NCBI RefSeq assembly: GCF_037963145.1
Contig: NZ_CP150144.1
Span: 1,612,001-1,676,000, forward strand
Direction: 5' to 3'
From: Oceanobacillus sp. FSL K6-2867
Lineage (GTDB): Bacteria; Bacillota; Bacilli; Bacillales; Amphibacillaceae
DNA: 64,000 bases
A program made the translations under genes and the position numbers. Below, in pieces: positions 1 through 7,882 of this stretch. Under the pieces are notes generated by a model. The model was not told where the DNA came from. It did not search any database and worked only from the letters and a program-made list of their open reading frames with translations. Position 1 is the stretch's first letter; each line of letters begins with the position of its first letter.

Positions 1-1113
1 TATTAACAACTCACAAATCACATAGTCTTTAAAAACATTCACTTTAATCAAATCGAGTAATTCACGAATACCGGTACGCTTTTTGGCAGACAAATAAATG
101 TGATTGTTCTCAACTACTGGATAATTCATTTCCGTTTGATCGGCTTTATTATAGGCATAGATCATCGGTATATCTGTAACTCCAATTGCAGTTAAAATTT
201 CATTCGTTAGCCTGCAATGCTCTTTATAATTCGGATTCGATATATCCAATACATGAATCAGAAGATTAGCTTCTATAACTTCTTCCAATGTAGAGCGAAA
301 TGCTTTTACAAGATGATGTGGAAGCTTATTAATAAATCCTACCGTATCCGTTAGCAGAAAGGTTTGATTCGTTTCCAGCTCAACCTTTCGTACCGAGGTT
401 TCTAACGTTGCAAAGAGCATATCTTTTTCAAATACTTGTTTATCTGTTCCCGTCTGATAAATATCTAATACAGCATTCATTGTTGTTGATTTTCCTGCAT
501 TTGTATAGCCAACAAGCGAGACGACAGGTACATCATTTTTTTCACGCTGTTTCCGCTGTGTTTTCCGTTGATTAACGAGGTTTTCCAGCTCGCGGTTTAA
601 TTTAGCGATTTGTTCTTCAATTTTACGACGGTCCGTCTCCAGTTTTGTTTCACCAGACCCACGATTAATCAAGCCAGATCCACCGCCTTGACGACCAAGT
701 GATTCACGGCTGCCAATTAATCGCGGCAGCATATATTTAAGGCGAGCTACTTCAACTTGAAGCTTGGATTCCCTCGTTTTAGCCCGGTTCGCAAAAATTT
801 CCAGAATCAGCATCGTGCGGTCAACAACCTGACATTCCGTTGCTTCCTCAATATTCCGAATTTGTGAAGGGGATAATTCATCATCAAAGATAAGCATATC
901 GGCTTCCTCTGCTTCAACCATTTCTTTCAATTCATCCATTTTACCTGTTCCAAGATAGTAGCCTTGGTTGATTCGATTCAAATTCTGCCTCATTTCCTCA
1001 ACCGTATCAATATGACAAGCTTCCGCTAAATTCCCCAATTCTTCCATGGAATAAGCAAACTCTTCTTCTTGCTTTGACGTATTGACGCCAACTAATATTG
1101 CTTTTTTATTCAT
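1..1113 (-). CDS. hflX: GTPase HflX (C-terminus cut by window edge)
   Basis: Ribosome-associated GTPase of the HflX family, which splits or rescues stalled 70S ribosomes. The 371 codons present start at ATG 1113 behind a GGAGG site. Visible in order are the N-terminal HflX domain, a glycine-rich linker (GRQGGGSGLINRG), a coiled-coil helical stretch, and the G domain with Walker A GYTNAGKST near residue 202, the switch motif DTVGF and NKAD for guanine. Only some 40-50 residues appear to be missing at the C-terminus. The region upstream up to position 1883 has no other convincing gene. Family assignment is secure. Confidence 0.95.
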   Translation of the reverse strand, partial: MNKKAILVGVNTSKQEEEFAYSMEELGNLAEACHIDTVEEMRQNLNRINQGYYLGTGKMDELKEMVEAEEADMLIFDDELSPSQIRNIEEATECQVVDRTMLILEIFANRAKTRESKLQVEVARLKYMLPRLIGSRESLGRQGGGSGLINRGSGETKLETDRRKIEEQIAKLNRELENLVNQRKTQRKQREKNDVPVVSLVGYTNAGKSTTMNAVLDIYQTGTDKQVFEKDMLFATLETSVRKVELETNQTFLLTDTVGFINKLPHHLVKAFRSTLEEVIEANLLIHVLDISNPNYKEHCRLTNEILTAIGVTDIPMIYAYNKADQTEMNYPVVENNHIYLSAKKRTGIRELLDLIKVNVFKDYVICELLI

Positions 1114-1214
1114 TTAATTTCCTCCAATTTTAATAAAGCATAGACTCCTGCCTGTGCTTTATAATGGGATATTTAATTTTCTAATTGCGAAAGCAGCCAT
1201 TTTTTGGACAGCAA

Positions 1215-1247
1215 AAAAGAAGGTAGACTACTCCCCTTCTTTTCTGT
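1215..1247. terminator. Terminator-like hairpin
   Basis: AAAAGAAGG (1215-1223) pairs with CCTTCTTTT (1235-1243) around an 11-nt loop. T-runs lie on both sides, so it could act on either strand. No gene clearly ends here. Confidence 0.4.
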
Positions 1248-1270
1248 ATAAAAAACCGTATATAATATGT

Positions 1271-1439
1271 GGTCAAAAGGAGGATAAAAAGGACCAAGAA
1301 GTTCGAAGCGGCGTAGCTCCCCGTACCGGGCTTCCACAGGATGTGGTGACTTCGACGTTCGACACAGGACGTGAAGGTAGTTAGTCGAAGGTCATTTGCT
1401 CTCAAAGCGTCATTTTTACCGGACCTTTTGAACAACCTC
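1271..1439 (+). repeat. Dispersed palindromic repeat, copy 1 (MITE-like)
   Basis: About 170 bp that match, in reverse orientation, the element at 23677-23846. Shared blocks include AAGGAGGATAAAAAG at one end, the internal stem CTTCGAC...GTCGAAG enclosing GACAC...GTG, and TTTTTACCGGAC then CAACCTC at the other end. The two ends are imperfect inverted repeats of each other. No open reading frame of its own and no transposase; short open frames through it are artefacts. Such structured repeats are common in halotolerant Bacillaceae genomes (established only as a general impression). Confidence 0.85.
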
Positions 1440-1883
1440 ATATAAAAGTTTTCCTTATGAAAAGGCAGACCAATCCCATTTACTCTGCGCACAGGCAGAG
1501 CTGAACATATTCAATTAATTGTTCAATCCTCGGATTCGAAGTCTGATAGTTGCCACAAGGAAAACCTCCATTTCTGTTTATAGTATCTACAACTCTAACA
1601 TACATATGTCAATTGAACAAGGATTATTCCTTTACTGGGAGCACATTTCAATTTTACAGAAGAACTGCTCGCCTTTGGCGTGTTTATGTTCACTGCATTG
1701 GATTTAAAGTATATACGTCTTCAGACCTAGGATGAAATATTTCTCAAGCTGCTTATGAAATTATCTATTCTGCATTACTATTAAGAAAGATTAACAATAA
1801 AAAGTGAAACTTATGTATAGCTTATTTCGTCTATAAGATGGCAGCAGTTGAATGTTTCATGATGAATTTAGGGGCGATTAATA

Positions 1884-2465
1884 ATGAACGAAAAGAATTT
1901 ATTTATACTTTTAACCGATACAGGAACTGTTTTTACTAGATTAATAAAATCATATACCAAAAAACCATATAACCACGCATCCATTTCCTTTGATCCCCAG
2001 TTAGTAAATGCATATAGTTTCGGCAGGAAAAAACCTCGAAACCCTTTCATTGGTGGATTTGTTCAGGAAAATATGCGATCAGGTCTATTCAAGCATGCAA
2101 GTGCAGCTATTTATAGCTGCACAGTTAATGAAGATCAGCTTCAAAAAATTAATGCATTTCTACAAAAGATAGAAGCTGAAAAAGAGCAATATCGCTATAA
2201 TTTCTTAGGTTTATTTGGGGTTATTTTAAACAAGCCTATTAACAGAGAAAAGGCATTTTTTTGTTCGCAATTTGTTGCATCTGTTTTAAAGGAATGTGAT
2301 ATTCTTGATTTCCCGAAGCCAGTATCTTTAATAACTCCTCACGATATTCAGGAAACAGGCAATTTTCAGCTCGTATACAAAGGAAAGCTTGCAGATTTTT
2401 ATGCAGATGAAAAGCTTATAAATATCATGGAACCGACCTTTAGTATGGTTCCGCTAAAAATATAA
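1884..2465 (+). CDS. Permuted NlpC/P60-like (YiiX/YebB-type) hypothetical protein
   Basis: 193-residue protein with the residue order of circularly permuted papain-like (NlpC/P60) proteins: a histidine first (YNHASISFD, around residue 31) and the cysteine later (FFCSQFV, around residue 127). Members of this fold hydrolyse amide or thioester bonds in cell wall or lipid substrates, but the substrate here is unknown. No signal peptide or membrane helix is visible, so it is probably cytoplasmic. AGGGG lies just upstream of ATG 1884. It converges on the isoprenyl transferase gene with a shared terminator. Fold inferred from motif order only. Confidence 0.65.
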   Translation: MNEKNLFILLTDTGTVFTRLIKSYTKKPYNHASISFDPQLVNAYSFGRKKPRNPFIGGFVQENMRSGLFKHASAAIYSCTVNEDQLQKINAFLQKIEAEKEQYRYNFLGLFGVILNKPINREKAFFCSQFVASVLKECDILDFPKPVSLITPHDIQETGNFQLVYKGKLADFYADEKLINIMEPTFSMVPLKI

Positions 2466-2478
2466 GTCATTTAAAATA

Positions 2479-2517
2479 AACATCCCCAAAACATTACACT
2501 GTTTTGGGGATGTTTTC
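2479..2517. terminator. Bidirectional terminator
   Basis: Perfect 15-bp stem (AACATCCCCAAAACA, 2479-2493, against 2500-2514) followed by T-rich sequence on both strands. The stop codon of the leftward gene sits in the loop and its last codons form one arm. Confidence 0.85.
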
Positions 2518-3210
2518 AACGAAAGAGCAGCTTTTCTGCAACGTACCAATCGCATCCTCTAATAATTGCTTATCTACATCTGGAAAGTACATATCACTAA
2601 AGTATAGCTCTGATGCCGAGCATTGCCATAACAGGAAATTACTCATCCGCTTCTCTCCGCCTGTACGTATGACTAATTCTGGATCTGGCAGTTCCTTCGT
2701 ATATAAAAACCGCTGGAACAGCGATTCGTCTAACTTTTCTAATTCCACATGATTGTGCTGAACCTCATAAATAACTTTATGAACAGCTTGAAGGATATCA
2801 TCTCTCCCTCCATAATTGAAAGCAAAGTTCACTATCAAGCCAGTATTATTTTGGGTGGCTTCAACAGAATCATCCAGCGCCCCTCTTGTGGCTTTCGGAA
2901 GAGCTTCTATGTTACCTGAAACAAGTATTTTAATATCTCTTTTCATAAATTCTGGCAGCTTTTTTTTGAGAAACTTTACTGGTAATCGCATGAGGTAATT
3001 AACCTCATCCTTTGGCCGCCTCCAATTTTCTGAAGAAAATGCATAAAGTGTGAGGATTTGGATGCCTAATTCAATACTGGCATCAATCATTCGCTCCATT
3101 GCCTGAGCGCCTGCATAATGACCTTGACTTCTTGTCAGGCCTTTTTTCTTCCCCCACCTTCCATTTCCATCCATGATAATAGCAACATGCTTTGGTATTA
3201 CTTTTTGCAC
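2494..3210 (-). CDS. Isoprenyl transferase, UppS family (apparent paralogue)
   Basis: cis-Prenyltransferase that condenses isopentenyl diphosphate onto an allylic primer, as in undecaprenyl diphosphate synthase. The catalytic Asp is D14 in IIMDGNGRWG; ENWRRP (61-66) and the substrate motif RTGGEKRMSNFLLW (182-195) are present; 238 residues is normal for the family. The motif has RTGGE rather than the RTSGE usual in the housekeeping Bacillus enzyme, and the gene is not beside cdsA/dxr/rseP, so it is likely a second copy. GTG start at 3210 with GGGAGG nine bases upstream. It lies 14 bp after the DUF4173 gene and probably shares its transcript and PadR control. Confidence 0.85.
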   Translation of the reverse strand: MQKVIPKHVAIIMDGNGRWGKKKGLTRSQGHYAGAQAMERMIDASIELGIQILTLYAFSSENWRRPKDEVNYLMRLPVKFLKKKLPEFMKRDIKILVSGNIEALPKATRGALDDSVEATQNNTGLIVNFAFNYGGRDDILQAVHKVIYEVQHNHVELEKLDESLFQRFLYTKELPDPELVIRTGGEKRMSNFLLWQCSASELYFSDMYFPDVDKQLLEDAIGTLQKSCSFVENIPKTV

Positions 3211-3224
3211 TGTGCTAAACCTCC

Positions 3225-4685
3225 CTATACTTCTAAATCCAAACGTTGGATTTTTTCAATTACTTCTTGCTTCTTAAAATTAAATGATTGCCAGGATTCC
3301 GGCTGTTCCATTACTAGTTTTCGTTGTTCGATTCTCAGCAAACGTTGCAGCTCTGGATAATCAGGCTCTATTTTATAGAGTTCGATTAGCCCTTCTATTC
3401 CGGTATATGATAAGGTGCTCAAATAATAAATATCAATCTTTTCCGTTTGTTCATAGCGTTCTAAATTATTTGTAACAATAAGTTGTTCGATATGGATAAC
3501 ATTTAACACGACATAAAATAATAAACTCGTGATGAGATAGAAATGTAATATCGCTAACCGTTCGACCCATACCCGAATAAAGGTATATGCAAAAATCACC
3601 ATAAGAAAGATCATAAAAGCATGCGCCAAAATTCGGTCCACAGTAAACCCATAAGCAGCTTCATACATACTTAATCGCCTAAATGCAGAAACAAGCATTA
3701 TACCACTCACTATAATGAGCAAGGAATTGAGTATCTTTAATGTGAGCTTCATAGCTTTATTGCGGGTATTTACGCGTTTCAAAACAAAAATCAGCAATGT
3801 CCAATTAATCAGCGTTACGAGCAGCAATTCAAAGAATCCTTTTCTCGCATATTCTGCATAAGTAAGTTCGGCCTGTAATCCCCCACCGAAAAAATACGCA
3901 AACTGTATAGCTACAAATATGGCGTAGACCAAATTTAACATCGCTAAGATTGTTACCACAATAACACTATCCCAATATATATGCTTTTTTTCCGGATTCA
4001 TCACATTATTCGTTTCTATCTCAGTTCTTCTAGGCAGTACTTGAAAAATACCGAAGAATAAGAGAGAAAGACCGATGACAATGATCAGATGGAACAGCTC
4101 CTCCGTAAAATTAAATCGTATAATAAACGACGGCAATTTTAGAATCATATCCTGAAATACTTTATCCGCTGACATTAACAGTCCAATAATAACCAACAAT
4201 AATGGAATACCTGTTATCAAACCAATTACAATACGTTTTATTGTTTTGCCTGCTTCTTCGTTCATTGGTTTAACTGTTCTTCTACAAAATTTCGCGCTAT
4301 ATTGAATTGCTTCTTTTAATTTCATTATAAATAAGATTAAAAACGCAGGTTTACTCCAGACAATCTTGTTCTGACTCGTGATCATAATCAGATGAAAGAA
4401 AACGAGAGCAGGTATCACCACTAAATTTAAAGCGTAAAATAAGGTACTGCTATAAAAAAGATAACTCCCTGCCAGCAGCCAAACAGCAGCCATAAGCATC
4501 AAACCAATTCTGCGACGCTGAAACGGTATGCTGATCCTTATGAAAAACACAGTATAAAACACTGCGATGAAAACAAGGTATGACAAGCCAATTTCTCCAT
4601 GGAAAAAACTCAGTTCTGCAAGTATTCCAAGTCCTATACATACAATCAAAAAAAACCAATCTCTTTTCGTCACTTGAACATCCAT
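3225..4685 (-). CDS. DUF4173/DUF4153-type polytopic membrane protein
   Basis: 486-residue membrane protein with about a dozen hydrophobic segments, a hydrophilic loop around residues 135-155, and a soluble charged C-terminal tail after YYLSTLSYTGIEGL. The pattern matches the DUF4153/DUF4173 family, whose function is unknown. The start at 4685 (MDVQVTKRDW) was chosen because GGAGGG lies eight bases upstream; an upstream in-frame ATG at 4775 would translate through the operator palindrome. It follows padR and a HAAS gene, separated by 109 bp that contain a copy of the padR operator, and precedes the isoprenyl transferase. Confidence 0.75.
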   Translation of the reverse strand: MDVQVTKRDWFFLIVCIGLGILAELSFFHGEIGLSYLVFIAVFYTVFFIRISIPFQRRRIGLMLMAAVWLLAGSYLFYSSTLFYALNLVVIPALVFFHLIMITSQNKIVWSKPAFLILFIMKLKEAIQYSAKFCRRTVKPMNEEAGKTIKRIVIGLITGIPLLLVIIGLLMSADKVFQDMILKLPSFIIRFNFTEELFHLIIVIGLSLLFFGIFQVLPRRTEIETNNVMNPEKKHIYWDSVIVVTILAMLNLVYAIFVAIQFAYFFGGGLQAELTYAEYARKGFFELLLVTLINWTLLIFVLKRVNTRNKAMKLTLKILNSLLIIVSGIMLVSAFRRLSMYEAAYGFTVDRILAHAFMIFLMVIFAYTFIRVWVERLAILHFYLITSLLFYVVLNVIHIEQLIVTNNLERYEQTEKIDIYYLSTLSYTGIEGLIELYKIEPDYPELQRLLRIEQRKLVMEQPESWQSFNFKKQEVIEKIQRLDLEV

Positions 4686-4710
4686 CCATATCCCTCCAAT
4701 ACATTGTATA

Positions 4711-4741
4711 GCTATATACATAGAATTACTATGTATATAGC
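4711..4741. promoter_or_regulatory. Putative PadR operator upstream of the DUF4173 gene
   Basis: Perfect inverted repeat of 13-bp arms (GCTATATACATAG and its complement) with a 5-nt spacer. The central 19 bp (4717-4735) match 16 of 19 positions of the palindrome at the padR start region (5766-5784). Seen directly; binding by the nearby PadR is inferred. No clear promoter boxes could be placed around it. Confidence 0.7.
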
Positions 4742-4794
4742 CAAAAAAATAATAACGAATCAGGACTGAATGCATTACTCGGCTTCAGCCCATT

Positions 4795-5427
4795 TCATAT
4801 CGAAGCTTTCCTTCCCCACCGATACCCAAGCCAGCTTATTGGGTACAATACGACCGTACAAAGAATGCAAACAATAATAAACGGCGTACTCAACAACGGT
4901 TGAAACCACTGAAGTGGAATAAGCTTAAAAACAATTAAATACATTAAGATCAAATTAGGTATGACAGAAAACAAAAATGTCTTCTTCAACAATTTATGAC
5001 CACGTGGACCAAACTCTCTGCCTATTTCATAGCCAAGCAACGCCCAAAAGAATCCATAAATAAGTATAATAATAGAGGTAGCATTTGTCAGGCCTGCCCA
5101 TAAGCTTTCCAGCCAGTACCAATCAAATGCGTTATAGCCAATTGTAAGCAGCACCCCAAAAGTGAAAATGGCAATATTGCAAAACACAAATAATTGCTGC
5201 GTTTTCTTAGGCGTTACGGCTGATTCCTGCTTCCATAGTGCTGCAATCTCCTTTGGCGAACCGAGTCTATGTACCAATTCATCATATACTTTTGCTTCAT
5301 CGGTCGCTTGCTCCTGGAGCAGGTCAAATACGTGCAGGCGATATTCTGCTATAATCTCTTCCTTATCAGGATGACGCCCAATCTCTTGCTCTAATTCATT
5401 TAAAAAATGTTGTTCCCCTTCGGTCAT
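4795..5427 (-). CDS. HAAS/DUF1700-type membrane protein, PadR partner
   Basis: 210-residue protein with an N-terminal helical cytoplasmic domain (about residues 1-75, [22 protein letters not shown] and LGSPKEIA) typical of the HAAS/DUF1700 families, then five or so membrane helices. These proteins almost always follow a PadR regulator and are thought to take part in envelope signalling, mechanism unknown. The start at 5427 gives an ATGA overlap with the padR stop codon, with GGGAG upstream, implying translational coupling; a longer frame to 5478 would overlap padR by more than 50 bases and is unlikely. Confidence 0.8.
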   Translation of the reverse strand: MTEGEQHFLNELEQEIGRHPDKEEIIAEYRLHVFDLLQEQATDEAKVYDELVHRLGSPKEIAALWKQESAVTPKKTQQLFVFCNIAIFTFGVLLTIGYNAFDWYWLESLWAGLTNATSIIILIYGFFWALLGYEIGREFGPRGHKLLKKTFLFSVIPNLILMYLIVFKLIPLQWFQPLLSTPFIIVCILCTVVLYPISWLGYRWGRKASI

Positions 5428-5756
5428 GACTCGTTTCTCCCAATCAGGTTGTTCATCACTTGAACATATCGATGCCATTCCGACGTTCTTTCTGCAAGGA
5501 TTTCTTTCCCTTGCTCTGTAATACGATAATATTTACGAGCTGGTCCCTTTTCTTGGTTTTGCCAATAACATTCAATGTACGCTTGCTTTTCCATCTTATG
5601 AAGTGCTGGGTAGAGCGTACCTTCCTTCATTTGCAAATGGTTTTCACTACGACGATCCATTTCCTTTACAAGCTCGTATCCATACATGTCCCGTTCATTT
5701 AAAAGCTGTAGCACAAGCAAGGATGTACTCCCTTTTACAAGTTCGCGATTAAACAT
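5424..5756 (-). CDS. PadR family transcriptional regulator
   Basis: 110-residue PadR winged-helix repressor. The hallmark HTH segment runs over [20 protein letters not shown] and the wing contains [21 protein letters not shown] sequence (here KQAYIECYW). PadR proteins are dimers that bind operators with dyad symmetry and are released by ligand or by partner signals. The gene has a sigma-A promoter with a palindrome over the start site, indicating autorepression, and the same palindrome occurs before the DUF4173 gene. It heads the leftward cluster padR-HAAS-DUF4173-isoprenyl transferase. Confidence 0.92.
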   Translation of the reverse strand: MFNRELVKGSTSLLVLQLLNERDMYGYELVKEMDRRSENHLQMKEGTLYPALHKMEKQAYIECYWQNQEKGPARKYYRITEQGKEILAERTSEWHRYVQVMNNLIGRNES

Positions 5757-5765
5757 TTTCTCACC

Positions 5766-5818
5766 TACCTAGAATTATTAGGTATCTTTACTATATAAGA
5801 ATTTTTTCCTTATGTAAA
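5766..5818 (-). promoter_or_regulatory. padR promoter and operator
   Basis: On the minus strand -35 TTTACA (5813-5818) and -10 TATAGT (5790-5795) are 17 bp apart. A dyad TACCTA-N7-TAGGTA covers 5766-5784, over the expected transcription start and next to the GGTGAG ribosome site. This layout fits autorepression. Confidence 0.75.
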
Positions 5819-5826
5819 GGACTTCC

Positions 5827-5855
5827 TTGCTTTTTAAATAATTATTTCATATAGA
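5827..5855 (+). promoter_or_regulatory. Candidate rightward promoter for a structured RNA
   Basis: TTGCTT (5827-5832) and TATAGA (5850-5855) with a 17-bp spacer on the plus strand, divergent from the padR promoter. No protein gene follows on this strand before the terminator at 6362-6397. Confidence 0.45.
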
Positions 5856-5861
5856 TAGCAA

Positions 5862-6397
5862 CTGGGCAAATTAGTATGAACTCCAGCTGCAATGATAAAT
5901 TTACTTTAAAAAATAACTGAAATAGGTTTACTTCATATACATACGGGAATACAAATAGTACAAGGCGAACTGCATTGGAAGGATTATTGCAAACGACTTG
6001 TGAAAATGTAACCACTTCATTTTCCAACTTGTTTACAGATAAATTCCAATGAGGAAATGCACAGCCTTGGCGGAAAATTTACTTTACTGGCGAACGCTTG
6101 ACTCGTCAGGAGCTTTAAGATTTGAGTTCCATTTCACAGTTAGTTTTTCAAAACAGTAAGTAGTTTTTTGTGAAAGTGCAACTGGTAAACTGACTGAATT
6201 CTGGAGAATCAGATTGGAAGGCTCTTCCAACGGTCTCTAAAGTAATAAATACAGTCAGTTAGACCAAACTGCAATGACGGGTTGTAAAATTTTCGTCAGA
6301 AAGAACAGTTTGGAAAAGATGAATTTAATTTTCCGCGTGGTCCCCTTTTTTAGGGGAAGTGAAAGGCATGGTCCGGTTGGAGCATGCCTTTCTTTTT
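5862..6397 (+). ncRNA. Candidate structured non-coding RNA, about 535 nt
   Basis: No credible coding frame exists between padR and nos, yet the plus strand holds many perfect stems: CATTGGAA 5973-5980 with 6044-6051; GAAAATG 6002-6008 with 6018-6024; TTTCACA 6132-6138 with 6169-6175; AACTGACTG 6188-6196 with 6252-6260; TTGGAAG 6214-6220 with 6224-6230; CCAAACTG 6264-6271 with 6306-6313 enclosing TGACG/CGTCA; TCCCC 6341-6345 with 6353-6357. It ends in a 9-bp terminator stem followed by CTTTTT. A promoter at 5827-5855 would start it. I do not recognise the family. Strand and limits are inferred from the promoter and terminator; a decayed element is the alternative. Confidence 0.45.
6362..6397 (+). 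terminator. Terminator between candidate RNA and nos
   Basis: AAAGGCATG (6362-6370) pairs with CATGCCTTT (6383-6391), then CTTTTT on the plus strand. It could also end nos on the minus strand, where the T-tract is poorer. Confidence 0.7.
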
Positions 6398-6399
6398 GA

Positions 6400-7488
6400 T
6401 TACGCATAGTAATTCTTTTGATAAAAATAATTCGGCTTTTGAATATGGTTATCGTAAGGCTTATGGAAGATATGAGTTGCCGCTGGTGACAACGGTGGAA
6501 TCAGCCATGTCCAATTTCCAGTGACCTTACGATCTGCTTTCTGTTCCCGATTTTCAAAAACTTTAAATTGCTTTGCAGCCGTATGATGATCGACAATAGA
6601 TACTCCATATTTTTTAAAGGAATCTAATACAGCAGCATTTAACTCTACAAGTGCACGATCCTTCCATAAATTGCTTTCATGTTTTGTTTCTAATCCCATC
6701 TGTTTCGCTGCTGAAGGAAGCAAATTATATCGCGTTTCGTCTGCCAGGTTCCTCGCTCCTATTTCCGTCCCCATATACCAGCCATTAAACGGAGCTGTTA
6801 CATAGTCAATCCCACCGATTTCAAGACGCATATCCGAAATAATTGGTACTGCATACCACTTCACCGCTAAATCCCCGAACAGCGAAAAATCAGGATGCTC
6901 AATTGGTACCTCCATTACATATTCCTTTGGTATTTCCAAAAACTCGGGATCATGATCTCCGATTTGAACAACGAGTGGAAGCAAATCAAATGAAGTCCCT
7001 TCACCAGCCCAGCCAAGCCTCAAGCATTCCTTCGTAAAAGCTACAGAAGCTGGATCTCCTACTATCCCATTTTCCGTTTCATATCCAGCATAGCGAAGTA
7101 ATTGGTGATTCCAAATCTTCACCCGTCTATACCCATGGATTTCGGCCTGGAATATCGTTATCATCGGTTTGATTTTCCCATGATTGGTTGCATTCCTTAT
7201 ATGGTGAAGCAAATAAGTAAATACTTCCTCACTACGTGCAGCATGCCTTGCATCTATTACCTCCAGCCTTTCCCAAAACAGTCTGCCAATACAACGATTC
7301 GAGTTACGCCATGCAAGCTTTGCACCATAAGACAGCTCTTCATATGTATGCTCATAGTACCCTTTTTCATCCAGCTCTTCGTGAATTTGACTCAGTCTCT
7401 CAGCAATTTTTTCTGATGTTTTGCCAAGCTCTCTATATAAATTTTCAATGAATGTATCTGCCTCTTGCTTTCGGATTACTTTTTCCAT
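6400..7488 (-). CDS. nos: Nitric oxide synthase, oxygenase only
   Basis: Bacterial NOS oxygenase that oxidises arginine to citrulline and nitric oxide; in bacilli NO protects against oxidative stress. The haem-thiolate cysteine is C66 in [10 protein letters not shown] and the arginine-binding glutamate is E242 in [11 protein letters not shown]; the C-terminal W and pterin-site residues (GNWTWLIPP) are present. At 362 residues it lacks an N-terminal zinc hook and reductase domain, as is normal for Gram-positive NOS, which borrow electrons from cellular flavodoxin-type reductants. GGAGGGG precedes ATG 7488. It stands alone, transcribed away from the ABC-F gene. Confidence 0.97.
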   Translation of the reverse strand: MEKVIRKQEADTFIENLYRELGKTSEKIAERLSQIHEELDEKGYYEHTYEELSYGAKLAWRNSNRCIGRLFWERLEVIDARHAARSEEVFTYLLHHIRNATNHGKIKPMITIFQAEIHGYRRVKIWNHQLLRYAGYETENGIVGDPASVAFTKECLRLGWAGEGTSFDLLPLVVQIGDHDPEFLEIPKEYVMEVPIEHPDFSLFGDLAVKWYAVPIISDMRLEIGGIDYVTAPFNGWYMGTEIGARNLADETRYNLLPSAAKQMGLETKHESNLWKDRALVELNAAVLDSFKKYGVSIVDHHTAAKQFKVFENREQKADRKVTGNWTWLIPPLSPAATHIFHKPYDNHIQKPNYFYQKNYYA

Positions 7489-7579
7489 TTTAGGCCCCTC
7501 CTGTCCTCAGCATGTTAATTTTATCAAAGTTAACAGCTGTTTTTGTGACGGACTTTCTACAAATGGCGAAAAGCAGGGG

Positions 7580-7609
7580 TTGCATCAAAGCATTCTATTC
7601 GTTTATAAT
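7580..7609 (+). promoter_or_regulatory. Promoter of the ABC-F leader
   Basis: TTGCAT (7580-7585), 18-bp spacer, TATAAT (7604-7609). It predicts a leader of about 265 nt before the ABC-F start codon. Confidence 0.65.
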
Positions 7610-7779
7610 AAAATCAACTTAAGACGGAAGGGTGAACAAAGAGGACATGAAGTACTAATCCTATTTTTTCGAAAACATTCAAGTGAACAGTATGTCAACA
7701 TCAGCGGATTTATCTGCTCTTTTGTCATGCATTTCACCGATTTTTTCAGGATAGGATTGTAGATCTTTGTGTTCCAGTT

Positions 7780-7850
7780 AAAGGGAGTAGTCTCTCTTTT
7801 TTCCTGTACACCTCTGCCTCCTATTCTGAAAAGAATCGGAGGCTTTTTTT
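7780..7850 (+). terminator. Tandem leader hairpins, probable attenuator of the ABC-F gene
   Basis: First hairpin AAAGGGAG (7780-7787) with CTCTCTTT (7792-7799), then a strong intrinsic terminator: GCCTCC (7816-7821) with GGAGGC (7838-7843), inner ATTCT/AGAAT, and seven T (7844-7850). It lies inside the leader, 33 nt before the start codon. A possible leader peptide of 20 codons starts at ATG 7692 with a weak ribosome site. Antibiotic-resistance ABC-F genes are often controlled by ribosome-mediated attenuation (established for vmlR, lmo0919 and similar); the role here is inferred. Confidence 0.65.
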
Positions 7851-7882
7851 GGTCTCCACATAAAAGAACGGAGATGATAGGT

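Larger units (their letters stand above)
1114..1883. other. Non-coding stretch with a dispersed repeat and a possible gene remnant
   Basis: This 770-base gap holds a terminator-like hairpin at 1215-1247 and a dispersed palindromic repeat at 1271-1439, each listed separately. At 1617-1730 on the plus strand a 37-codon open stretch ending in TAG reads like protein (ending ELLAFGVFMFTALDLKYIRLQT is its general character: hydrophobic helix then charged tail) but has no start codon or ribosome site, so it may be a decayed gene fragment. Nothing else is recognisable. Confidence 0.4.

Noticed and set aside
1181-1492. Open frames of 76-103 codons through the repeat at 1271-1439
   Set aside because: They run across a structured repeat on both strands, lack ribosome sites and show no protein-like pattern.
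5842-6027. Minus-strand frame of 61 codons in the padR-nos gap
   Set aside because: No ribosome site, low-complexity hydrophobic product, and it lies within the region of conserved-looking RNA stems.
6330-6360. CCGCGTGGTCCCC, which briefly resembles a T-box core
   Set aside because: The order of bases is not the T-box consensus in either orientation, and there is no Stem I or amino-acid gene downstream on that strand.
7769-7882. Longer N-terminus for the ABC-F protein
   Set aside because: It would translate through the leader terminator and has no ribosome site; the start at 7883 gives the normal family N-terminus.
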